Of a stretch of DNA of 64,000 nt, positions 38,173-46,392 are shown one piece after another. Every line of letters starts with the position of its first letter. Within the stretch, counting starts at the first letter, position 1. Under the pieces are notes generated by a model. That model had not been told where the DNA came from. It worked only from the letters and a program-made list of their open reading frames with translations, and ran no database searches. Source of the DNA: JAUIET01 sp039111475 (GTDB lineage Bacteria; Pseudomonadota; Gammaproteobacteria; Pseudomonadales; JAUIET01); assembly GCA_039111475.1 (NCBI GenBank), contig JBCCIP010000020.1:33168-97167 (forward strand), in the 5' to 3' direction. The translations under genes and the position numbers were made by a program.

Positions 38173-39166
38173 GTTCTTACCTGTTTTTTACTTCTTCATC
38201 ATGGGTCTGGCCTTGCTGGTATACGTTGTACTTGATGGTTACGATTTAGGCATTGGATTGTTATTTCCATGGGCATCTGACCTAGAGAAGGACTTGATGA
38301 TCGCAAGCATCGGGCCGTTTTGGGATGCGAACGAAACCTGGATAGTGCTAGGTGTGGGCGTTTTGCTCATCGCTTTCCCACAAGCCCATGGCGAAATTCT
38401 GGCCGGCCTTTATATTCCTGTCACGATTATGCTGCTTGGTCTGATATTGCGCGGCGTTGCGTTTGAGTTTCGGGTTAAGGCCGGTGAGCGATACAAAAAG
38501 AACTGGAACCAATGCTTTTTTATCGGATCGTTAACGGCAAGCCTAGCACAAGGCTGGATGTTGGGCGCTTACATCACTGCCCTTGAGTTCGATACCATCA
38601 GCCTGCTGTTTTCTTTCTGCATCGCGCTGACTCTGCCGGCATTGTATGTATTGCTGGGTTGTGCGTGGCTGCTGATCAAGACAGAAGGTGATCTATACAA
38701 TAAATCCATTAACTGGGCCCGACTTATGTTGGCACCAATGGCCACTGGTCTGGTGCTTGTTTCAGTGGCAACGCCGCTGGTCTCGGCGTCTATAGCGGAG
38801 AAGTGGTTTACGGTTCAGAGTTTTATTGGACTTCTACCGATACCATTGAGCTGCGCAATCGCGCTGCTTACCATTGCCGCCATGCTAAGACATCCAAATT
38901 GGTTGTTTGGTGGTCGTGAATGGTTTGTATTCGCGGCTTTGCTGGTGGTATGTCTGATGGCCTGCATTGGGTTGGCATACAGCCTGTACCCCTACATCAT
39001 CATAGACCGGCTTACCTTATGGGAAGCTGCGGCTGCAACGGAGTCTTTGCAGTTCATAGCGTACGGAGTGGTACTGACTGTGCCAGCGATTGCAGCATAC
39101 ACTGCATTTACCTACTGGGTGTTCAGAGGGAAGAGTTCTACGTTAAGCTACGGCGATATCGAATAA
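38165..39166 (+). CDS. cydB: Cytochrome bd ubiquinol oxidase subunit II (CioB)
   Basis: 333-residue integral membrane partner of CydA. The start LDGYDLGIGLLFP and the ANETWIVLGVGVLLIAFP segment are classic CydB. Eight or nine hydrophobic helices follow, including the GVAFEFR loop and TLWEAAAATESLQFI near the end. The ATG lies inside the last codons of cydA, an overlap typical of this operon. No small CydX-like ORF follows: the gene ends 14 bp from the convergent putA stop. Confidence 0.95.
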   Translation: MAEFLPVFYFFIMGLALLVYVVLDGYDLGIGLLFPWASDLEKDLMIASIGPFWDANETWIVLGVGVLLIAFPQAHGEILAGLYIPVTIMLLGLILRGVAFEFRVKAGERYKKNWNQCFFIGSLTASLAQGWMLGAYITALEFDTISLLFSFCIALTLPALYVLLGCAWLLIKTEGDLYNKSINWARLMLAPMATGLVLVSVATPLVSASIAEKWFTVQSFIGLLPIPLSCAIALLTIAAMLRHPNWLFGGREWFVFAALLVVCLMACIGLAYSLYPYIIIDRLTLWEAAAATESLQFIAYGVVLTVPAIAAYTAFTYWVFRGKSSTLSYGDIE

Positions 39167-39180
39167 ACCACTTAGCAATG

Positions 39181-42100
39181 TCAGTCGGCGTCTTCGCCCA
39201 AGGCGAGTAGCGAGGCATTACCACCGGATGCCGTGGTATCTGTGGACACATGCTTTTCCAGCACGAGCCGCCTCAGCAATTGCTCGCCAACGGGCTCATT
39301 GATCAAAGCGATCAGAGCGCCATCACGATGTCTTAACTGTCGCTCCAGTCTGGCCAATTCATCGTCTGCTACATTGCTAAGCAAGCCGTTCATTGCAGGC
39401 AAAGATAACAACTCAGCAACATCACCAGGACTTTGTAGCGTACAAGCCTGATAGCAATTGTCAGGGATTGCCTGCAGCGCCTGCTCTACAGAGTGTGGCG
39501 CTTGGCCAGCAGGAATACCCGCCAGCACAACGTTACCCATTACCAGCGCCATACAAACAGACAGCATCGATTCGTCGTCCCTTGAATTCACGGCGCACAG
39601 CAAGCCCCTGGGTGTTTGAGAGAGCAGGTTTTGCTCACCCGTTGGGCCTTTCATTTCACGGGGCTCATCCAGCTCAAGCAAAGCGAACTGCACTAAGCCA
39701 TTCATGCGCGACCAATGAGCGTCACATAGGCCACAATGTCCCAATGCCTGTTGCAGAACATCCCATCGCTCAGCCATGGGTTTTGCCGACCATTGTTTAT
39801 GACGTACGAGTAGATCGTCCTGTTGTGCTTGTCGCTGTTTGCTGATATTTGCGGGGCCATGCGACTGAGCCGGCAGTTCCGCCAAACTGTTATGACGAAT
39901 GCTAACGTTATCGTCGCGTTTCTGACAAAGCAATCGATACAAATACGAAGGCCCGCCCGCTTTTGGTCCTGTGCCAGATAAACCATGGCCTCCAAACGGT
40001 TGCACGCCAACAACCGCTCCAATCGTATTGCGATTAACATATATATTACCGGCATCAACACCAATGGCGGCTTTTTCGCAATTCGCATCAATACGCGAAT
40101 GCACACCAAAGGTGAGACCAAAGCCAGTACCATTCACTGCTTCAATCACCTTGTCGAGTTCGTTGCTGCGATATCGAACAATATGCACAACCGGCCCAAA
40201 TACCTCGCCTCGCAACAAATCAATACTCTCTATTTCATAAAGGCGCGGGGCAAAAAATGACCCTTGGGAACACTGTTCGCTCAGCTCACATTCGTACACT
40301 AATCGTGCTTTGCCACCCGCACACAAGCCGTCCATATAATCGACGTGACGCTGCAAGGATTGAAGTGCACCTTGATCAATCACTGGGCCCACATCAGTGG
40401 TTAATTCCGCGGGGTCACCAATACCGAGTTGTTGCATGGCGCCCGAGATCATGTCGATTGTTTTGTCAGCCGCGTCATCTTGAATATACAAAACCCTTAG
40501 TGCGGAACAACGCTGACCTGCACTTTGAAATCCGGAACTGATCACGTCATCTACCAGTTGCTCAGTAAGAGCGGTTGAATCCGCAATCATGCAATTCTGA
40601 CCACCGGTTTCGGCAACCAGGGGCACCCGCGGCCCAGGTCGGTCGGCAAGCACTTGTGCAATTCGCCGTGCCGTTGCCGTAGACCCTGTGAACATAACCC
40701 CATGTATGCGCGCATCTGGCACAAGATACTGACCGGCCACTGCGCCTTGGGCACAGACAATCTGTAATACATCGTCAGGAAGCCCACACTCGTTTAGCAA
40801 CGCAGCCGCTTTCAATGCAACCATGCTAGTCTGTTCTGCAGGCTTGGCGATCACACAATTGCCTGTGGCCAGCGCGGCGGTTACCTGCCCTAGAAATATA
40901 GCGAGAGGAAAATTCCACGGGCTGATGCACAACATGGTACCCAATGACTCAAGCTGTGGGTGCTGTATTGCGATGGCCTCGGCCTGAGAGCCGTAGTACC
41001 GGCAGAAATCAATGGCTTCACGAACTTCGCCAACGCCATCGTTTAAGGTTTTGCCAGCCTCTTTGGCACACAAGGCAATAAACTCATGCTCTTTGGCCTG
41101 TAAAGCATCTGCAAAACCGCACAAAATGTTTGCTCTGTCAGAAGCGTTCGTTGCTGACCAGGCTGTACATGCGCGCTCGCTTCGCGATAGGGCGTTTTCA
41201 CAATCCTCTTGTTCGGCAAGCGAAATGTAGCCAATGCATTCGCTTGTATTCGCGGGATTGAAAACCGGCTGCTCCTTGCTTCCGGCCTGGGGCTCCCCAG
41301 CGGCCCTAACTGCCGCAGCCGTCCAGCTTTCGATGACTTGAGCTAATTGTTGATGTTCGCATTCATCACTAAGATCAATACCCGCAGAGTTCTGACGTTC
41401 CGCGCCGTATATGTCTGCCGGTAAAACGATGCCTGGGTTTTGTGCTTGCGACCACGCAAGCGCTTTGGCCACCGGATCGGCAACCAGTGCTTGCAATGGC
41501 ACCGAATCGTCTACGATCTTATTCACGAAAGAGGTATTCGCACCGTTTTCCAACAAGCGTCTTACCAAATACGCGAGCAAATCTTCATGTTCACCAACTG
41601 GCGCATAGATACGACAAGGAATTTTTATTTCTGCCATCAAGCTGTCGTAAAGCTCGTCACCCATACCATGCAGGCGCTGAAACTCATAGCCTTCATAGTC
41701 GCCAGCAATTTCTAATATCGCCGACACACTGTTGGCGTTGTGTGTTGCAAACTGTGGATAGATAACATCTCGGCTTTCAAGCAATACCCGCGCACAAGCG
41801 CGATAGGAAATATCCGTTGTCGCTTTTCGAGTGAAGACCGGATAACCACTCATCCCTTCCAATTGCGCGTGTTTTATTTCCGCATCCCAATAGGCGCCTT
41901 TCACCAGCCGCAACATCAGTCGTCGTTGTTCCTGCCGGGCTAATCCGACCAGCCATTGCACAACGTCTAAAGCACGCTTCTGATAGGCTTGCACAACCAC
42001 GCCGAACCCACCCCAATCGCCAAGCTCTGGGTCGGTATAGACTCTCTCAATTAATTCCAGCGAGAGTTCGAGGCGATCAGCCTCTTCGGCGTCGATGGAC

Positions 42101-42945
42101 ACGCCAATGTCGTAGCTTTTCGCCAGCAATACCAGTTGCTTTAAACGTGGGAAAAGCTCCGCATGCACGCGCTCTCGATTAGCGTATTCGTATCTGGGGT
42201 GCAGCGCTGATAATTTGATTGAGATACCAGGTCCTTCCAGATGGTCCCGGTTTTCAGACAATCGACCTATCTCATTGATTGCATCTTGATACGACTGCAG
42301 ATACTCATCCGCCGCCGCTTGAGTACGACTGGCCTCGCCCAACATATCGTAGCTATAGCGGTAACCTCGCTGTTCTTGAGGCGCCGCATTTGCACAGGCC
42401 TCTGCAATGGTTTGACCCAGTACAAATTGCGTACCCATGATTCGCATCGCCTGGCGCATTGCTACGCGAATTACCGGTTCACCAAGCCGACCAACCACTT
42501 TACCCAAACCTAGCAGACTGCGATTGCCGTCGCTTCGATTAAAACCAACAACCTTACCGGTTAACAGCAAGCCCCAGGCAGAGGCATGAACAAAAAATGA
42601 ATCCTGCGATTCCAGATTAGCCGCCCAATCGCCTTTTAGAATTTTGTCCTGGATGAGTTTGTCTGCGGTGTCGTTATCTGGAACCCGTAAAAGCGCCTCA
42701 GCCAGGCACATCAAGACTATGCCTTCTTCGGAACTGAGATCGTATTCATTCAGCAATGCCTGAACGCCAGACTCACCAGAGGCAATATCGCGCACCTGCT
42801 TTGACAGACTCAGTGCGCGATTCTGAATGCGATCTATCGCCTCCGATTCGCTTTGCGCCAGCGGCATCAGTCGTGCCAGCACCTCTTCTTCACTACTTCG
42901 GTGATAACGCCTTATTGCAGCTCTAAGCTCGCTAACAGATTGCAT
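39181..42945 (-). CDS. putA: Bifunctional proline dehydrogenase/L-glutamate gamma-semialdehyde dehydrogenase PutA
   Basis: Two-step enzyme oxidising proline to glutamate: FAD proline dehydrogenase, then NAD-dependent P5C dehydrogenase with substrate channelling. The PRODH barrel (about 140-470) has ISIKLSALHPRY, RLVKGAYWDAEIKHAQ and the FATHNANS segment. The P5CDH domain (about 540-1,010) has SPWNFPLAIF and the catalytic cysteine in SAGQRCSALRVLY. The C-terminal ALDH-like tail ends in TTASGGNASLLALGEDAD, as in long PutA proteins. At 1,254 residues it lacks the ribbon-helix-helix DNA-binding domain of E. coli PutA, so it should not repress itself. A 15-bp palindrome sits beside the start codon. 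The gene lies 23 bp after the PQQ dehydrogenase gene and may be cotranscribed with it. Confidence 0.96.
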   Translation of the reverse strand: MQSVSELRAAIRRYHRSSEEEVLARLMPLAQSESEAIDRIQNRALSLSKQVRDIASGESGVQALLNEYDLSSEEGIVLMCLAEALLRVPDNDTADKLIQDKILKGDWAANLESQDSFFVHASAWGLLLTGKVVGFNRSDGNRSLLGLGKVVGRLGEPVIRVAMRQAMRIMGTQFVLGQTIAEACANAAPQEQRGYRYSYDMLGEASRTQAAADEYLQSYQDAINEIGRLSENRDHLEGPGISIKLSALHPRYEYANRERVHAELFPRLKQLVLLAKSYDIGVSIDAEEADRLELSLELIERVYTDPELGDWGGFGVVVQAYQKRALDVVQWLVGLARQEQRRLMLRLVKGAYWDAEIKHAQLEGMSGYPVFTRKATTDISYRACARVLLESRDVIYPQFATHNANSVSAILEIAGDYEGYEFQRLHGMGDELYDSLMAEIKIPCRIYAPVGEHEDLLAYLVRRLLENGANTSFVNKIVDDSVPLQALVADPVAKALAWSQAQNPGIVLPADIYGAERQNSAGIDLSDECEHQQLAQVIESWTAAAVRAAGEPQAGSKEQPVFNPANTSECIGYISLAEQEDCENALSRSERACTAWSATNASDRANILCGFADALQAKEHEFIALCAKEAGKTLNDGVGEVREAIDFCRYYGSQAEAIAIQHPQLESLGTMLCISPWNFPLAIFLGQVTAALATGNCVIAKPAEQTSMVALKAAALLNECGLPDDVLQIVCAQGAVAGQYLVPDARIHGVMFTGSTATARRIAQVLADRPGPRVPLVAETGGQNCMIADSTALTEQLVDDVISSGFQSAGQRCSALRVLYIQDDAADKTIDMISGAMQQLGIGDPAELTTDVGPVIDQGALQSLQRHVDYMDGLCAGGKARLVYECELSEQCSQGSFFAPRLYEIESIDLLRGEVFGPVVHIVRYRSNELDKVIEAVNGTGFGLTFGVHSRIDANCEKAAIGVDAGNIYVNRNTIGAVVGVQPFGGHGLSGTGPKAGGPSYLYRLLCQKRDDNVSIRHNSLAELPAQSHGPANISKQRQAQQDDLLVRHKQWSAKPMAERWDVLQQALGHCGLCDAHWSRMNGLVQFALLELDEPREMKGPTGEQNLLSQTPRGLLCAVNSRDDESMLSVCMALVMGNVVLAGIPAGQAPHSVEQALQAIPDNCYQACTLQSPGDVAELLSLPAMNGLLSNVADDELARLERQLRHRDGALIALINEPVGEQLLRRLVLEKHVSTDTTASGGNASLLALGEDAD

Positions 42946-42946
42946 G

Positions 42947-42961
42947 ACTTAACCGTTAAGT
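42947..42961. promoter_or_regulatory. 15-bp palindrome next to the putA start
   Basis: ACTTAACCGTTAAGT is a perfect inverted repeat with 7-bp arms around a single C, two bases upstream of the putA ATG, in the 23-bp gap after the upstream dehydrogenase stop. The loop is too short for a good RNA hairpin, so a protein-binding dyad is more likely. No ribosome site is visible here. Confidence 0.38.
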
Positions 42962-42968
42962 GTTTACG

Positions 42969-45152
42969 TCAGTGACCTGCAGATGCTGCGGCAGCGGCTT
43001 CCTGCAAACGCTTGGCACGCCATGACTGCTGTATCACATATTGACGAATATTTTCAGACTCTTCCCGATCGAGAACATCGCCAAGCTGCGGCATGCCACG
43101 CTCTTTGAGAATTCCATCAATCACTACCGACTGCCATGCATTGGAGTCTTGTAAGAACGCGGAGCCTCGCAAGTCGGGAATCAGCAATCCGGACACGGCG
43201 TTTAAGCCATGGCAGCCCATGCACGTGTCCTGATACGCTCGAAATCCCTTGGTTATTTCATCATCGCTAGCTGTCAGCTCTGGTGGATTGAAATTCACTA
43301 CGCGTTGCCAATTAACCGGAGGCAATTCCTGCTTCGCACCCAGCTTGAAGGTCAGTACGCGACTGACGTTAGGCAGGCTACCGTCTTGAACATATTCGCC
43401 AAACACCAAAGCAAACGCACCGCCCCATCCGGCATTCACAGTAATGTATTGTTCGCCGTCTATGGTATAGGTCATTGGCGGAGCCACAACACCGGTTTGC
43501 GCGGGGAAGTCCCATAACTTTTCACCATCGTTTGCTTTATAAGCAACAACATTGCCATCAGCAGTACCTTGAAAAACCAAGCCACCGGCCGTGCTCAGCA
43601 CACCACCATTCCAGGGGCCTTTATGCTCCACCCGCCACGCTTCTTTTTGAGACACCGGATCCCAGGCTAACAATCGACCTTGCATCAGTGCGCCCATCGC
43701 TTTCCGTTCGGCATCCGCATCGGGCAGGCTACCCACAATACCATCAGTACCAACGTTCGCTACGCCGGGGCGAAATTTGTAGTTAGCGTCATTCCCATAC
43801 ATGGCAGGAAAATCCAGCACAGGTATGTAAACAAGTCCGGTCTGCTGACTAAATGACATCGGGTGCCAATTGTGTCCGCCCAGATAGGATGGGAAAATCA
43901 GCGCAGGCTCTTCGGTGTATCTGGCCCCGGGCACTTCCACAGGGCGGCCGGTTTCCATATCAACATGGGTAGCCCAAGTTAGGTTGATAAAATTATTGGC
44001 TGATAGTAACTCACCCGTTTCTCTGTCAATGACATAGAAAAAACCATTCTTGGGTGCTTGCATCAGCACCTTGCGATTTTTGCCGTCTAGTTCCAGCTCG
44101 GCTAAAACAATGTGTTGGGTGGCCGTGTAATCCCAGGTTTCACCTGGCGTAGTTTGATAGTGCCAAACGTAGTCACCAGTATCTGGCTTAAGTGCCACAA
44201 TCGAAGAAAGGAACAAGTTATCGCCACCACCGGGCGAGCGAATCATCTGATTCCAGGGCGTGCCATTGCCAACACCAATGTAAAGCATGTCCAGCTCAGC
44301 GTCGTAGGCCATGGAATCCCATACAGTACCGCCACCGCCAGCCGTCCACCATTTTCCTTTCCAGGTCTCGGCGGCCATCTTCATCGTGTCATTCTCAAAG
44401 CCTTGTTCGGGGTTTCCGGGCACGGTGTAAAAGCGCCAAGCCATGGAGCCATCTTCAACGTTATACGCTGAAATAAAACCACGAACGCCAAATTCCGCTC
44501 CGCCATTTCCTATCATCACCTTGCCTTTAATGACGCGCGGCGCACCTGTGATGGTGTAGGGCAAGTTGGTATCGACCGTGGCCACGTCCCACAGCACTTT
44601 GCCGTCATTGGCATTTAGCGCGATCAGGCGGCCATCAAATGAGCCAAGGAATACCTTGCCTTGCCAAACCGCCACACCTCTATTGACCGCGTCACAGCAA
44701 CCATGGCGTATTTTTTCTCGGGGAACTTGTGGGTCATAAGTCCACAGCAAGGATCCATCCCGTGCGTCCAAGGCGTGAACAATGCTCCAGGCCGACGTCG
44801 TGTACATAACACCGTCTACTACAATGGGGGTGGCTTCAACACCGCGTTTGGTGCCCAAATCAAAAGACCACGCCAATCCCATATCGCCAACATTCTCGGT
44901 CGTGATTTTATCCAGAGGGGAGTAACGCTGTTCCTTATAGGTTCGACCATGTGCCATCCAGCTGCCCGGTTCAGCGTTAGCATTCAATAATCTGCGGCCA
45001 TCAACCGCAGCTGCTTGCTTGTTTTCCTGGGTGGCTGCTGGTGCCGCCGCATCTCTGTCAGGTGCTTCGGTCTTTCCGCAAGCCGCTACACCGAACAGTA
45101 GTAAAGACAGGACAATTGCGCCAGAACTACGCACCGAACAGTGTTTCAACAT
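42969..45152 (-). CDS. PQQ-dependent quinohemoprotein dehydrogenase, lipoprotein, with C-terminal cytochrome c
   Basis: Periplasmic eight-bladed propeller dehydrogenase of the type II alcohol dehydrogenase family, about 727 residues. The ATG at 45152 follows AGGTG by nine bases; a GTG at 45164 would add four residues. The N-terminus is a lipoprotein signal (LLLFGVAACG), so it is probably membrane-anchored, unlike most soluble type II enzymes. The vicinal disulfide is in HGCCDAVNRG, and propeller repeats such as DARDGSLLWTYDP follow. The C-terminal domain carries the heme c motif CMGCH (near residue 645). Substrate is probably an alcohol or aldehyde with electrons passed to cytochrome c; the exact substrate is not visible. 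Its stop lies 23 bp before putA. Confidence 0.92.
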   Translation of the reverse strand: MLKHCSVRSSGAIVLSLLLFGVAACGKTEAPDRDAAAPAATQENKQAAAVDGRRLLNANAEPGSWMAHGRTYKEQRYSPLDKITTENVGDMGLAWSFDLGTKRGVEATPIVVDGVMYTTSAWSIVHALDARDGSLLWTYDPQVPREKIRHGCCDAVNRGVAVWQGKVFLGSFDGRLIALNANDGKVLWDVATVDTNLPYTITGAPRVIKGKVMIGNGGAEFGVRGFISAYNVEDGSMAWRFYTVPGNPEQGFENDTMKMAAETWKGKWWTAGGGGTVWDSMAYDAELDMLYIGVGNGTPWNQMIRSPGGGDNLFLSSIVALKPDTGDYVWHYQTTPGETWDYTATQHIVLAELELDGKNRKVLMQAPKNGFFYVIDRETGELLSANNFINLTWATHVDMETGRPVEVPGARYTEEPALIFPSYLGGHNWHPMSFSQQTGLVYIPVLDFPAMYGNDANYKFRPGVANVGTDGIVGSLPDADAERKAMGALMQGRLLAWDPVSQKEAWRVEHKGPWNGGVLSTAGGLVFQGTADGNVVAYKANDGEKLWDFPAQTGVVAPPMTYTIDGEQYITVNAGWGGAFALVFGEYVQDGSLPNVSRVLTFKLGAKQELPPVNWQRVVNFNPPELTASDDEITKGFRAYQDTCMGCHGLNAVSGLLIPDLRGSAFLQDSNAWQSVVIDGILKERGMPQLGDVLDREESENIRQYVIQQSWRAKRLQEAAAAASAGH

Positions 45153-45166
45153 GGCTGTTTTCACCT

Positions 45167-45172
45167 ATTATA
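45167..45172 (-). promoter_or_regulatory. TATAAT -10 box before the PQQ dehydrogenase gene
   Basis: A consensus TATAAT on the minus strand lies 14 bp before the ATG at 45152. No good -35 hexamer is seen at 16-18 bp. If used, transcription would begin within about 8 bp of the start codon and exclude the AGGTG element, so either the leader is almost absent or the main promoter is elsewhere. Confidence 0.35.
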
Positions 45173-45199
45173 TGTTTGCAGCAAGGCTATCACGTTTTC

Positions 45200-45208
45200 T
45201 GGTAAAAT
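45200..45208 (+). promoter_or_regulatory. Extended -10 element before purC
   Basis: TGGTAAAAT (TG-n-TAAAAT) lies 33 bp before the purC ATG, an extended -10 layout that can act without a strong -35. The predicted start would give a leader of roughly 27 bases. It is divergent from the PQQ dehydrogenase promoter in a 77-90-bp shared region. Confidence 0.4.
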
Positions 45209-45241
45209 CCGCTGCTTTCTTGAATTCTGGAACGCAGAACA

Positions 45242-46345
45242 ATGGGTCAAGCCGACAAAGTACTCGCCGTAAACAATGATCTCCCCATCCGCACCGATGC
45301 GGCCGTGCACAGTGGTAAAGTTCGGTGCGTGTACTGGCTAAACGAGGCTGATAGTGCAAGGCTAATTAGTGAGCGTGGCTATAACGTGGCGCCCAATGCA
45401 CCGCTGGCGGTAATGGTGATTAGCGATCGCATTTCAGCGTTTGAGTGCATGTGGCGAGCTGAAGGCGGTATGGCCGGCGTTCCCAGCAAGGGTGCTGCCC
45501 TGAATGCGATCTCAAACCACTGGTTTGAGAGCTTTCGTGAAGCGGGTCTGGCCGACAGCCATATTCTTGAAGTGCCCCACCCTCTGGTTTGGATAGTACA
45601 AAAAGCACGGCCGGTCATGATTGAGGCCATCGCCAGACAATACATTACAGGATCAATGTGGCGCGGTTACCAGCGCGGTGAACGCGAAATTTGCGGTATT
45701 CAATTGCCGAATGATCTGGAAAAAGATCAGCGCATGCCAGAACTTCTGATCACTCCTTCAACCAAGGGTATTCTGACTGGCATTCCCGGGGTGCCTGAAA
45801 TTGATGACGTCAACATCACTCGCACTGATATTGAGACGAACTTCGAAGCGTTCAAGTTCAGCAGCAAAGCAGACATCACATTGTATGAAAAACTTCTGAG
45901 TGATGGTTTCAGTTTGATCAGTGACCGGCTGGCTGATATAGGCCAAATATTTGTCGACACGAAGTTTGAGTTCGGTTACGTTGACGACTCCGACGGCAAT
46001 GAAAAACTGATTTATATGGATGAAGTAGGTACGCCGGACTCATCACGAATGTGGGACGCCGACGCCTATCAGAAAGGAAAAGTGGTAGAGAATTCCAAGG
46101 AAGTATTTCGCCAGGCACTTCTCGCACATTTTCCCGATCCAGATATTTTAACCAATAAAGATCGAATGTCAGAACGCACACCATTGGCAGAAAACAACGA
46201 ACTGCCGTTGGAGATTATGCAGAAAGTATCAGATACCTATGTTGAGATGGCAGAGAAAATTATTGGCCGTAAGCTGGAAGTGTCCGATAACCCCAAGGCT
46301 GAAATTGTAGATGTACTGAATAGCGAATACGGCTTGATTAACTAG
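45242..46345 (+). CDS. purC: Phosphoribosylaminoimidazole-succinocarboxamide synthase (long form)
   Basis: Cytosolic purine-biosynthesis enzyme joining CAIR and aspartate with ATP. The N-terminal HSGKVRCVYWL corresponds to the family's GKVRDxY motif. MIEAIARQYITGSMWRGYQ and the C-terminal IYMDEVGTPDSSRMWDADAY (the DE..TPDSSR motif) are diagnostic. At 367 residues it is longer than the 237-residue E. coli enzyme and matches the longer form found in several gammaproteobacteria. GGA lies about 11 bases before the ATG. It is isolated from other purine genes here. An inverted GCTC-GCAA-GAGC element just after the stop (46,370-46,383 region) lacks a T-run and is not a clear terminator. Confidence 0.93.
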   Translation: MGQADKVLAVNNDLPIRTDAAVHSGKVRCVYWLNEADSARLISERGYNVAPNAPLAVMVISDRISAFECMWRAEGGMAGVPSKGAALNAISNHWFESFREAGLADSHILEVPHPLVWIVQKARPVMIEAIARQYITGSMWRGYQRGEREICGIQLPNDLEKDQRMPELLITPSTKGILTGIPGVPEIDDVNITRTDIETNFEAFKFSSKADITLYEKLLSDGFSLISDRLADIGQIFVDTKFEFGYVDDSDGNEKLIYMDEVGTPDSSRMWDADAYQKGKVVENSKEVFRQALLAHFPDPDILTNKDRMSERTPLAENNELPLEIMQKVSDTYVEMAEKIIGRKLEVSDNPKAEIVDVLNSEYGLIN

Positions 46346-46392
46346 CCCTGTCAATAACAGCTGAACGGAAGCTCGCAAGAGCGTCCACACGC

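Noticed and set aside
39233..42513. Several plus-strand open frames opposite putA
   Set aside because: putA is complete with all catalytic motifs on the minus strand; the opposite frames have no domains or ribosome sites.
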